From: Cavenderia fasciculata
Lineage: Eukaryota > Evosea > Eumycetozoa > Acytosteliales > Cavenderiaceae
NCBI RefSeq assembly: GCF_000203815.1
Contig: NW_004457642.1
Location: 744,001-808,000 of the forward strand
Length of the DNA: 64,000 bases
Direction of reading: 5' to 3'
Shown: one piece after another, positions 38,661 through 50,700 of the stretch
Position numbering within the stretch: the first letter of the stretch is position 1
Layout of the letters: each line of letters opens with the position of its first letter
Translations under genes and position numbers: made by a program
The notes under the pieces: model-generated
Seen by the model: only the letters and a program-made list of their open reading frames with translations
Told to the model about the DNA's origin: nothing
Database searches by the model: none

Positions 38661-39817
38661 ATGTTTAGATTATCTTTATTTATTGCAACCTTTTTATTGG
38701 TTGCTGGTACTAGCCACGCCCTCAATTTAGTAAACATGAGAGACTTGTATCTCCATGCCAACTTGACTATCCCAATGTCTCAATGTCAAGCGGCTGCTGC
38801 TTCTGCTCAACATTATGCTGTAAGAAACAAAATACAAAATAAATATAATAAATTATTTATTAATATTTAATATTGATTATTATTTAATTTTAGACTTGCG
38901 GTTGCCCATATGTATGGGGTGGTACACAATGTGGATGTGGTGGCAGTGGAGGTATGGATTGCTCCGGTATTGTTTATACATCATACAACGAAGCTGGTTG
39001 GTCTGGAATTACTAGAACCACTACCACTCAAGTCAACCAAGGTGTTGCCTGTGGTGGTGGAGGTGGTTCAAGTGCCGTCTCTAGTTCTGGAAGCAGTGCT
39101 ACTTCTGGAGCTGCCACTTCATCTGGTGGTTCATCTGGTGGCTCATCTGGTGGCTCATCTGGTGGCTCATCTGCTTCATCTGCCTCATCTGGTAATTCAG
39201 CCTCATCAGCTACATCCGCCTCATCAGCCTCATCAGCTGCTTCATCAGCTTCATCAGCTTCATCCGCCTCATCCGCTTCATCCGCTTCATCAGCCTCATC
39301 AGCCTCATCAGCCTCATCCGCTTCATCTGCTTCATCTGCTTCGTCAGCCTCATCTGGTAATTCAGCTTCATCAGCATCATCAGGTTCATCTGGTTCATCA
39401 GGTTCATCTGCTTCATCAGGATCAGGTTCAGCAAGCACCTCTGGAACCGGCTCTGGTTCGGGTTCAGGCTCTGGATCATCTGAACTCCAATTGACTGGCA
39501 ATTGTTCACCATCTGACACCTCTGGCTGCGTAAGTTAAACAAACATATATATATCATCGCTATCTATCTTTTATTCAAAAAAAAAAAAAAAAAATGCCCA
39601 TATTTTTTTCCATAGACTAATATGATTTAATTTTTGTCTATAGACTGTTGGTGATTTGTTCTTCTACTGCTTCTCAGATGGGAGCCCTTGCCCTAATCAT
39701 GTAGTCATGTACATTGGCAATAACCAAGTTGCTGAATGTCCAACCACCGGAGAAAACTGTCATGTCATTACTCCATACTCTGATAGTTATTACACTTGTA
39801 GATCAATGTGCGGTTAA
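38661..39817 (+). CDS. Secreted NlpC/P60 peptidase split by a Ser/Ala insert
   Basis: Exons 38661-38819, 38894-39529 and 39644-39817 join in phase 0 to give 322 residues. A signal peptide (MFRLSLFIATFLLVAGTSHA) leads to an NlpC/P60 fold: YVWGGTQC, the nucleophile in GMDCSGIVYTSY (C76), then after the insert DLFFYCFSDG and PNHVVMYIGNNQVAE with the catalytic His (H284). NlpC/P60 enzymes cut cell-wall peptides; a secreted one in an amoeba suggests digestion of bacterial peptidoglycan (inference). Roughly 140 residues of Ser/Ala/Gly repeats lie between the catalytic Cys and His, which is far more than the usual ~55-residue spacing. The repeat DNA (about 39060-39480) also opens spurious frames on both strands. 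Confidence 0.85.
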
Positions 39818-39970
39818 GTCAACCCCTGTCATTATGTGATTCAACTACAACTCCCCCAACCCCCCTCCCAATATATCAATTATAATTTATTAAATATTAC
39901 GTAATAAAAAATATATCTTATAAATTATTTATTTATTTATTCAATATATCATTATCTTGCTATAGAGGCG

Positions 39971-40081
39971 GTATCAAAAGTGTTTACCAACTCTTTCCTT
40001 CATTGTTTTAATTGATAGACTAATATGATTTAACTTTGGTCTATAGACTGTTGGTGATTTGTTCTTCTACTGCTTTCAAGA
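39971..40081 (+). pseudogene. Partial copy of NlpC/P60 intron 2/exon 3 (copy A)
   Basis: Bases 40013-40081 repeat the end of intron 2 and start of exon 3 of the gene just upstream (39612-39671), including actgttggtgatttgttctt. The leader 39971-39996 (tatcaaaagtgtttaccaac) is not in the parent but recurs in copy B at 52816. No larger open frame surrounds it. Confidence 0.8.
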
Positions 40082-40420
40082 TTTTTTTTTTTTTTGATCC
40101 TAAAAGATGTAAATAAACTAAAGTTTTTTAAAAAGTTAAATGATTTTAAAAAAAAAGAAAGAAGGGAATCATTTAAAATTATTTTAAGTATTATACAACA
40201 ATGTCAAATAGAGTTGTATAATACTTTTTTTTTTTTAATAGTTCTAAAATGTTTAAATGATTTTTATTAAAACAAATTAATATTTATTTATTTAAATTAC
40301 CATGTTGTAAATTTGGTCACAAAATACACTTTTGGTTCCGTAAGAATGCAATCGTAGTCAGAATGGTAAGGATGCTGGGCTGTCTTTTGTGTGGATTTAA
40401 TCACATCAAGCAAGTCATTT
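40082..40420. other. AT-rich spacer
   Basis: Poly-A and poly-T rich DNA between copy A and the long hairpin. No gene seen. Confidence 0.5.
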
Positions 40421-40536
40421 CAACTCCCGTTCATATGGAGAGGCCATGTTGAAGAATTTGTCCATCCCTCCCTCAAAGGACAAATTCTTCAACGTGTTTT
40501 TCTTTCACCATGGCCTCTCCATACGAGCGGGAGTTA
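40421..40536. repeat. Long imperfect inverted repeat (hairpin)
   Basis: The left arm 40421-40463 pairs with 40478-40536 almost throughout; the right arm carries an extra ~17 bases and only a few mismatches. The shared core is tggagaggccatg plus ttgaagaatttgtcc. The loop is about 14 bases. The arms are far more GC-rich than the surroundings. Confidence 0.85.
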
Positions 40537-40649
40537 TTGCATGACAGGCATAATCAAAATCTGTGGATACTTTCTTTTAGTATAGATAACCATATAAATT
40601 AGTAAATGAATATATAATTATATTATTATATTATTACTTACTCTTCCTG

Positions 40650-41450
40650 ATCGCAATGACGACATATCGACTTGTTAGCGACAACACCTTTAGTGGTAAT
40701 AGATTGTGGTATGGTGGGCTTTACATATATATTTCACCTGCGATTGTTTCGAGATTTTTGTTGCTGTAACCACAGTACAGTTTTTGGCAGAGAACCTATC
40801 GATCCACACCTGGTCGGAAACATTCACACGACATTCTGCACAAAGGGGTCACTGTACGTTTAGACACTGCAACGATTGCTCTTGTTGATGGCCATTTGCA
40901 CATTTCACCAATATTTTCTATTTGTTATTTATTTGGGAACTTGTTTACAATCACAAAACCTTTTTGAGCTGCCACTGTTTGGAATTCTTTTGCTCTAGAA
41001 CTGTCTGTATGTTTAACTGTACTTGCAAATGGTGTTTGTTTAACTTTGAGACTATGAAAAATAAATATACAATGTTAAAAATTTGCAAATGAGTGAGATA
41101 TAAAAAAAAGTATTATTTTACAACTAGCAACATGTTCTTTCATAGAAAGTTAGAATCCATCTGATATCACTAACTTTCCATGAAGTTTTACATCCTTTGG
41201 GACAAGAGACTTCAGAAGTAATGAAATCGAAACCATAGGATTCAATGAGTTCGTCTCTTGAATGAGTGCGACAGTTTGGAATATGAAGTGGTTTCTTCCA
41301 ATGTATGACCGTTTTGGTGACCAAGCCGGTAACCAATCACTCGAAAACAAAAGAGAAGAAAGAAAGTCTAGGCAATTTGCAGAGACCAAGGCATTCAACA
41401 AAGCGAAAGAAGAAAGAAAGATAAATGAACCAAACACCCGAACCATTATA
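40650..41450 (-). pseudogene. Eroded Cys-rich coding remnants
   Basis: Several minus-strand pieces have codon-like composition and paired cysteines: PNCRTHSRDELIESYGFDF and CPKGCKTSW (41124-41310), CAECRVNVSDQVW (around 40820) and KSICRHCDQEE (around 40660). Stops and frame changes separate them and no convincing start or splice pattern joins them. A plus-strand frame at 41262-41507 rich in Lys/Glu overlaps and may be the real signal instead. It is most likely a decayed zinc-binding gene of unknown family. Confidence 0.3.
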
Positions 41451-41509
41451 TCTGTTTTGTTGGAGGACCTGCACCCGAGTGTCTGTAATCTATTGAAAAA
41501 GAGATAATA

Positions 41510-44500
41510 GAACCCTTTTATAAATGTTAATATTTATATATATTTGAATGTATTAATGATGTTTAAATACATACAATAACATTCTTACTATATTTCGATT
41601 GATTGGATTGCAGTGATTGTCACCAAGTTTACGTACTGAAAATGTTGTTGTTGATTAATAGAATAAACATGAATTGAAGATACATAGATACAATGGAGAA
41701 TCTAAAGAAAGGTGTGAAAATAGAGCGAGGAGATTATCGATATGTAAACATGGCTGGTCTTGTACTAGTCATGGATATCATTACCCATGACATACCACCA
41801 TATATATATATATATATAGAATGGGATGATAAAAATATATAGATAGTACTTATATAAATCATCTACATATTTGAATCAAAAAATAAATGAATATTTATTT
41901 TCTTTGGGGGTTTTGAAAATTTTTGGTTGGGAGTACCGCCTCAGAATCTATTTATTTGTAAAACTTATTTCTCTCTATGGTCTTCTTTATTTTTAATTAT
42001 TCTTTTACCAATCGATAGATCTTTTCATTATCTATCAAATGGTTGACAAAAAAATTTGCGAGAGGTTCACCCTTCTAAAAAGTACTTTCCGTAAAGTCGC
42101 CATTAGCCATGGGCTAAGATGAGGTCTAGAAAGCATTGTTTGGAAAAACAAATGATATAAACAGAAAGAGCACAAAAAGTTGTATCTATTGGTGATATTG
42201 GATCGTCGTTTCAAAGATTATTCAAATAAAAAAAATGCTATTCTTCAAAGCCTATCTCATATAGTAAACATGCAACCATATAAAACTACGTGCTACATGG
42301 ATCGGATCACGATTAATCAAATAAAAAGACAAGCGCCAACGCAAGAGGTGTAGGTGCCTTGAATCTTCAACATTATATGCACTGGTGTCGGCAGTGTTCA
42401 ATGCATGCCACATCCAGCAACGCTAGACAAGATGGTTAGTATATTTGGAATGGATCAATAATCAAATAATTCAGAAGTGGTCAATCTCAAAACAATTGTG
42501 AACGCTCAAGAGTAATGGTAGCTTAATCTCATATATCGATATCATGGTTATTTATTTGGTACATACTAGTATTATTGTAATTGGCTCTTTTAAAACCCAT
42601 CAAGGCTAGTGGTCATGGACAATTTCGCATTCGGTCTATCAAAACCATCCATTCTAAAAGATAATAAATAATAATTAGTAAACAGTATTTATGACAGTAA
42701 TTTTACAAGATACATATCTTTACAGTTTTTAAAAATGGACCAACTCGTCTCTAATCAATTGATTCTATATTTAAAGTACCAATATATACAGACTTGTTAT
42801 AGATTTAAAATAAAAAACCCATCATCAAGAAAGAAAACACATACCATCTTTATGAAAGAAGAAATTGACGACCAATCAACTTTGCCCTCACGCGGTAAAC
42901 AAATGGCCTTGTTTGGAAACTTATGAATATACCTACCGAAACAAACCCGCACACTCCAAGCACGCCAAATGATCGATCAATTCCCCCAACACTCAAACTA
43001 TACTTGTTTGGTTCCCCAACTTTGAGAATCCCATTTAAATATCTACAACATATCATCTAACAACTGTGTGTATGAAAAAATCTTTCTCTTTTCATTGCGG
43101 TTGTGGAAGAGGAGGATGAAAGAGATGTAGGCCTGGAGGAGATGAAGAGGAGGGAGGAAGGGGCCGAGTTATCATACAAATTTAAAACTATAATGGGTTG
43201 ACATAGTTTTAAAATTAGTTGTGAATCATCACAGAGTGATTGTTGGTCTACGTCATGTCCTCTAAAGGCGTCATTCCCATTGTTGATTGACTGATTGATG
43301 ATTGTTTAAAATATCTTGATGAATCTAATCGATCGATGGTTATTGTTGTTGGTGTCATGATGATGATGAATGAAAATTCTCCCTCCAAAATTAATTAATT
43401 CTCTTCATGACATGATAGTGCTGTGCTGTACTGTGTTCTCATATTTACTACTTGTATTGTACTGCGCGAGACCCATCCTAAAGTTAAATTCATTCATTCA
43501 TTCGAGACAGACATCATCCATCAAATGACGATGATGATTGAGATTTAATTTAACTTGTTACCCTATACTACTTGTGTTGATGAACCTCTGCTTGTAGTAC
43601 TTCGTCGCCATTTGTATGTCTTCTCAACAGGAATGACGTTTTATTTCTAATGCGTTGCACTTGTCTTAATGGGAATGTTGGTTTAACACGGTCGCCAATT
43701 AATCGTTGGTAGACTGTTGGAGGTGTTGTTGTTGTTGTTGTTGTTGCTGCTGCTGCTGCTGGTGATGCAGAGATTGTTGTTATTGGTAATAATGGTACTG
43801 ATACTGATGCTGCTGCTGATGCACTGATAGTTTACTCATGATTAATATGCTTAAAATAAAGATAAAAATATATCTATAATATTGATAATTCATTAAATAA
43901 AGATATTATCAATTTAATTAAATAATTAATTGTTTGTTTATTGATTCTACACTTTTTTTTTTAATTTTTTTTTTTAAATTTTTTTTCTCATGAGATAGTG
44001 CGATCTTTATGCGTGCCGTAGGTGACTGACCTGATACATTGCGAGGTTTGAACATTTGTTTCAAAACAACAACAGCAAATAGCCCCTCTCTGTGGTTATT
44101 AATGGATCCTATCAAAAAGAAGAAACCACCTGGAATTGTGCCCTGATTTGGTATCTTACACCCCCTCTCCCTCCTCCTCTTCTCTTCCATTTTAGATCTT
44201 GGTTCATATAATGAGCCTAATCCGCACCCCCCATCCTCCTCCTTATCCGCCTCACTCATATAGTGAATCAACACGCCCATAATCTGACGGTTACATCAAA
44301 GAATGATCGTGCTTTGGTGATCATATCCAACCATGACTACCACCCCCCTATCCTCCTCCTTATCCCCCTCACTCATATGTTAAATCATAAATGATCGTGC
44401 TGCTGTGGCTCACCTAGGCATCATGAATGCCCCCATTAAACGGTGGTGATGACACAGTTCGGGTATTAAGAAACCACCATACGATTATGATATCATTGGG

Positions 44501-44759
44501 ACACAACCCCATCTGTATATGTATCACCCTCACTTTTTGTTGGTAATCAACAAAGACAAGAAAACATTTGTTTAAAATAAAATATTATTCATCAAGCTCC
44601 AATGTTCTCTATTTAAAGTGTTCTTTTTTCTCATCACATCATTATTCATTTTATCTATCTTTTCTTCAATTCATTATCTTTCTGCTATATTGTATTACCT
44701 TTATATATTTTTTATATAGGAAGCTTCTAATTGAGGTTCACTATCGCACAGTGGTCATC
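41510..44759. other. Long noncoding stretch before the Fanzor-type gene
   Basis: AT-rich sequence with short open frames that I do not support, a TA repeat near 41800-41820, CTG/TTG-rich repeats at 43725-43825 and a duplicated C/T-rich block at 44222-44400. A T-rich tract ending ...tatatag at 44719 may be the acceptor of a 5' UTR intron of the gene starting at 44760. Confidence 0.4.
44222..44400. repeat. Duplicated C/T-rich block
   Basis: Two direct copies, about 44222-44310 and 44340-44405, share atcctcctccttatc, cctcactcatat and, a little further on, aatgatcgtgct. Copy length is roughly 70-90 bases. Confidence 0.75.
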
Positions 44760-47700
44760 ATGAATGGCCCACTTCCATCCGCAACAGAGACAAGAACAAC
44801 TCAATACCCTCTCGATCGTCTCATGGGTAAGAAGTGGAATAACGAACAAAACTTGTTTGTGACACATCTCGGCCAATATGCAAGATACTATCACTCTGTT
44901 AAGAGGTTAGTAGGCCAATTTTTTTTAATATTTGTATACGACTTTAATAACAGTAAGATATCATCAACCTTTTTTTTTTTTTGAACATGAATCATTCAGA
45001 TAAGTTCATGAACTAATTGATCGATTTCATGTATTTTACCATTTTTAGTGTTTAGTTTGTCCCGACAAGAACTCGAAAAAGTAATACCAAAGTATTACGA
45101 CATGAGTGTTCTTTCAAAGAACAAAACAAATGAATTATATGAAAAAATGGAAAATCGGTTGACTTTGCCGATTCGATGGGATTCTCTAATTGTGGAGGCC
45201 ATCATCTCAAAGGTGATGGACATAGACACACGCAAAAGCAGTAATAGTCCAAGAGATTATGTATGTATAACAGTCTGTGACAGTTATGATGTGTAATAAT
45301 AAATTAATTTTTATTTTATTCTTTGTTTACTCTTTACAGAATTCTGCACAAGATGTCCAAGCAAAAGAGAAAATCTTCAACAAAATGCTATCGAGAACAT
45401 TTGCCAAACTCAAGGTAGACGAGATGGTTGCAAAATATCAAATCCTCCGATATGCACTCCTTGACCCAGATCTGAATCCAATTGGCTGTTGCCACTCTTA
45501 TAAAACCGCCTTTGCCAACTCCATTTGCAATAGTTACTCGGCCGAGGTGGCCGAGACCTGCAAAAGGATGGTGGAGAGTGCTTTAGACCGTCAAGATGAC
45601 CGAAACATATTCATTCCACCACGAGTCCAAGTTGGTGTCGGATCTTCTGGAGGATATACTTGCCAAAATAGATGATGGTGATATCGGTGAAGGGTACCAA
45701 GCTCTCAAACTAATATTTTCATCTCAACCATTAAAAGGTATGTCATTGATATTAACACCATCACAGGTTTTTTTTAAATATCTTCTTGCGTCGGTTCATG
45801 TAACTCGATCTCTCATTTTGTTTATCTTTTTCTCATACACGTCAAAAGGGGCAGTTTGCGGAGTGTCGATCAGATCTTTTTTTTTTTTTAATATTTTCAT
45901 TTTTTTTTTCATCTCGAACAACTCACAGAAACCAAATTTAGAGAATGTATATTAAACTATTAAATAACATCGCACACTCAACACAACATTATCAATAGAT
46001 AGAATACAGCGAGTATTGTTTATAGTTACACTTTTAGTGTAAGAACCCACACATCACTATCATTACTCCTCTTTTACACCATTTCTTTTTGATTATCTTT
46101 TGTTTTCATTGGTTTACCAATCAATGCACCACCCATCTCTTTCCTTTTAACTACTCATTGTTGGCCAAGTTCATCTTTACATATCATTGACCTCTTGTGT
46201 TCACTCATAAATTATATAATCCTTTTTGATCCAAATCAAGTACCAATCTACCACTCTTTATCGCTCTGCATCCTTTTTGTTGTTCGTTTGATCCACTCTC
46301 CTATCCGACAAACTTTCTTTACCACTTAACTTTCCATCAGATACTGCAATCAATCACTACCATTGCTCCTCTTTTACCCTTTCTTGTTTTGATTATATTT
46401 GTTTTTATTATCGAGATGCACCACCCATCTAACCACTCGCCTCATTGTTGGTCCCAGTCTTTCCATCAGATCGATAATGCAAAACATTACAATCATTGCT
46501 TTTACACCATTTCTTTTTTGTTTTCATTATCCAATCAACGCATCACCTATCTCTTTTGCCTCATTGTGGAGAGAGAGATAGAATTTATAGAGTATAATTG
46601 TAATACAGCGCGTATTAATTATTGCAGAGATTAGAGTGATCTTTGATACCTCCATTGATAGCAAGAAGCTCTCTCTATGCAGTGACAGGCCTGTCAAACC
46701 TTTTTTTTTTTTAATTTTAAACCTCTCTAACATTTATTACATTTATCATTATAGATCATAATTTGGAATGCGAAAAGAAAAGGTCAAAATTAAAAGAGGA
46801 AAGAGAGGCCAAGCAAAATCAAGAGCCAGCCATTCCCAAGGAAAAAAAAAAGAAGAAACAGTTTTTGGGTGACAAAAGGCCTGAAAACTTTGATGAAATC
46901 AATTTTGATGGATCTGTTTATTCAATATCAAATTTGGCCACAGATTTAGAGATTGATAGCAAAAATGTAAAGAAATTAAAGGTTGAAGAACATATATCTG
47001 GTGATTATTTACAATCTGAACTCTCATCAAAGTTGGAAGCGTTGATCCAATCATCAACATCAATAAGTGCCTGGAGTGGGTTAAATACCCTCCAATTGAA
47101 TAGATTGAAAATGCTAAATTTGGAAAATATAATTAATCCGTAACTATTATTATTATTATATCTTTTGTTATTTTTTATTATTTTCATTATAATTAACTAA
47201 TCAAATGCTTTTTTTGTAATCTTATTTTTTTTTCTATAGAGAGGACAATTCAATCGATTTTTCAAAGTTGACAAAAGATCAATATCCATCTTTAATGGAT
47301 TTTTGTGAATCAAATGGATACAAGTTTCCAAAAGGATATGACCCTACAGGATTGAAATCCCTCATGACGTCCGATTTGGAGACGATAAAAACTACTCCTT
47401 TCGCATTGAATAGCTTTGCACCACAAGCAAAGTATGTATAAAACAATTGACCAATATCTTTTTTTTATATTTTTAAAACTAATCCTCTTTTTTATCTATA
47501 GATTCAACAGTACTTTTATCCCATTCTCGATAGAGTTGTTTGTCAGTATAATCGTCAACTCTGGAATAGATATGTCCCTTGGTTTGACCGACAAACACAA
47601 AATATTAAGGTATATTTCAAAAATATTACCTAATTTGGAAAAAGAAATTGGTCATCCATTGGAAAGTGGCTATCCATTGGATAGATTTAAGTTTTTCGAC

Positions 47701-50700
47701 AAGGAAATTGAGATCCTCAAAGCTTCGCACTTGGCTTCTTTTCCTTCATCGTCAGATGTAACAATATCACCATCCTCTTCGTCTGATGTAACAACATCAC
47801 CATCCTCTTTGTCTGATGTAACAATATCACCATCCTCTTCGTCTGATACAACAACATCACCATCCTCTTCGTCTGATACAACTACATCTCCATCCCCATC
47901 ATCAAAAAAAAAAAGAGGTAGACCTCGTAGTGAGATTGTGGATATAAAGTTAGAAAAATTCCCTGATTTTAAAGATTTTAAATTGGAGGATCTTAATCGA
48001 CAATTGGAACTTAGAGATATCGAATCCCCAAACATTGATACACGAGTCCAAGAAGAGGAAAATATTAAAAGATTGAAATTGGTTTTATGGCAAGACATGG
48101 TAAAACGCTTGCAAATAGATTTTAAAGAAGACTTTGACTACAGCAAATCCAGTCAAGTTAGCATTTTAAAATGGTTATCTTTACCTACTAGCACTATTAA
48201 AATCGAATATGATTGGTACTGTTGTTCATTGCCAACACTGAAAGGAACTCTCAAGAAACTATTCAATGACAGCCCAAAGGTGAAGAGAAATGAGCCAAGG
48301 AAATGGATGCCAAAGTCTCTTGCTTCAACAAAAAAATCGTTTCTTTTTCGTTACTATACGATTGGATTTGTTGGAAAATCAGTCCTCTGCGATTATTTGC
48401 AATCACCGTATGTAAAAGACAACCCATTCGATTTCAACGGGTCAACAAAAACAATTCACCCCAACTTTAATGATTACGAAAGAGACAATATTGGTTACAT
48501 TTATAACCAAAAAATGTCGGTCCTAATCAATCAAAGGGCGATGATGGTGACAACCAACGTTCCCAGCCATATCTGGTTCCAAACAAAAAGTAAATGTCAT
48601 TGTTTTAAAGCATTATTATCTTTTACGACCCATTCATTTTACTAATATTTAATTTTAATCTTTATATAGGTGCAAATGAAAAAGTAGTTTCTGATGTGCA
48701 AATATCCATGAATAGCCGTCTCTTGCCATACCATTTGAAAAAGAGACAAAAATTAGAAGAATCTTTTCCAGAGCAAAGTTTGGTCTCTCAAAAAAACGGT
48801 CAAGATGGCACACCCATGGATGATTCCGATGACGACGACGATGATGATGATGAATCATGGAAATGTAAACAAGTAGAAGAAATGGAAAAGAACCATTCAT
48901 ATTCATACAACCATCCCCACTATGCTTGTTTTGTGGCAAAACAAGTTGGGTTGAAACCAAACATTCCCAAAGTCAAGGATAGAGATATTATCTGTGCCAA
49001 TTGTTTGTCATCCCACTCACTTAAAGATTTGCCTATGGTGTGCGAACAATGTGATGCGACCATTCCTATTCTATCGGAACATGAAAAAAGATTGGATTTA
49101 TGTGGTGACCTGATGGATCTGTACTCGGTTGATATTCAACTAAAAAGGAATGCATTTGAAAAAATGCCACCCTTTGATTCAAAGGATGATCTATTCCCTC
49201 CACCAGTACCATTAATTGCCGAAATCAATCATCGACTCGTCAAATTTGACCAACCTGAATCACCCCATGTGGAGATTTTTCTACACGAGGCTCTCAACAC
49301 CACCTCGATAGCACTCAACAGTAACAGGTCAGGAATTGCACCCTCCATGCGGAACCTATTCAATCTTATTAAAACTACATCCGATCCCTCGATGCAATTT
49401 AGAATTCGTGATGCATATCCCTTTGTCCACGACTCGTCTACTGGCGGATTTGAAAATGAAATCAAACATGAAATCATGGTGAAGGAATTAATGAAGCATT
49501 TTTCAATGACAACGTCCAAGCTCATTATTGTTTGTGGACAATTCCCTTGCAAGGCAGCCAAAGAGGCTTTTAATGCCAATCCTTTGGATTACGAAATGGT
49601 TGACTATAGTCAAGAATCTTATCACACCATTTTAGATAAAGCCAAAGGCACAACCGAGGACAAAGAGGTGGATGTAAGTAGGATAAATCCTAAAAGGCTC
49701 ATTGCTATCGCCCCGCATCCATCAGTCATGTTTGCGTTGCACATAACAGCAGCCTATATTTTGATTGCTCATGATATCTACAAAATGGCTCCAAAGGTAT
49801 CTCAATTTGACCCAGTTCAAACATTTAAATCGAATTCCCCCTCGTCTGCCTCGTCCTCCTTCTCCTCCACGTCCTTATCATCCACGTCATCTTCATCATC
49901 TGCCTCGTCATCTTCATCATCCTTGCCCCCGTCCTCCTCGTCCTCCTCCACGTCCTTATCATCCACGTCATCCTCATCATCTGCCTCGTCTTCCTCGTCG
50001 TCCTTATCATCCACCTCATCTTCATCATCCTCCTCTTCGTCCTCCAATCAAAAGACCACCAAACGCCCAAATCTAAGTAACAAAACAAAAGATTTTCCTT
50101 CACTTAAACAATGGACGTTGGAACATCTAGTTGAAGAGGCCACATCCCGCAAAATCGACGTAGAGAATATCAAAGAAGATCGTCTTCAAGTTGAATGTGT
50201 TTTGTTGAAATCGGTCCTTGGGTTTCAAATATGGTCAGAACAAAAAATTGAACAGTTTGATCTAGAGGAATCAAAATCGAAAAAAGATATACTGGCCTAT
50301 GCGAGAGAAAAAAAAATCCCTTTGACAGACTATTGGTTCTTCATGACGTTGGAAACCCTCAAAAAAGCCGTGCAAAGGTGTCTCGCTTCCACCTCGTCCC
50401 CATCTCCGTCCTCCTACTTGCCCACCTCTTCCTCACCCTTGACCGATATCTCACTCCCCTCTTCCCCATCCTTGACCGATGCCCCACCCACTTCATCCTC
50501 ATCCGATACCTCAACTCCACCCTCTTCCACCGATACCTCATCCTTGACCGATACCTCAACCACCCCGTCCTCATCCGATACCCCACCCTCTTCCACCGAT
50601 ACCTCATCCTTGACCTATACCTCACTCCCCTCACACTCATTCTCCTACTCCTCCTACTCTAAACCTTTTGTAAAAAATGAAAAGTGCGTTTACAAAGATG

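Noticed and set aside
39028-39557. Long open frames on the minus strand and another plus frame across the Ser/Ala repeat (Asp/Glu/Ala-rich or His/Pro/Leu-rich).
   Set aside because: These are mirror frames of the TCA/GCC-type triplet repeat in the NlpC/P60 gene; they have no start context, splice signals or non-repeat content.
42735-43056. Short open frames on both strands (63 and 68 residues) that could suggest a small gene.
   Set aside because: No family motif, no convincing splice sites and no upstream promoter-like T-rich structure that differs from the surroundings.
49817-50662. Asp/Glu-rich and Arg-rich frames opposite the Ser-rich part of the Fanzor-type gene.
   Set aside because: They are complement frames of tcc/tca triplet runs and have no independent support.
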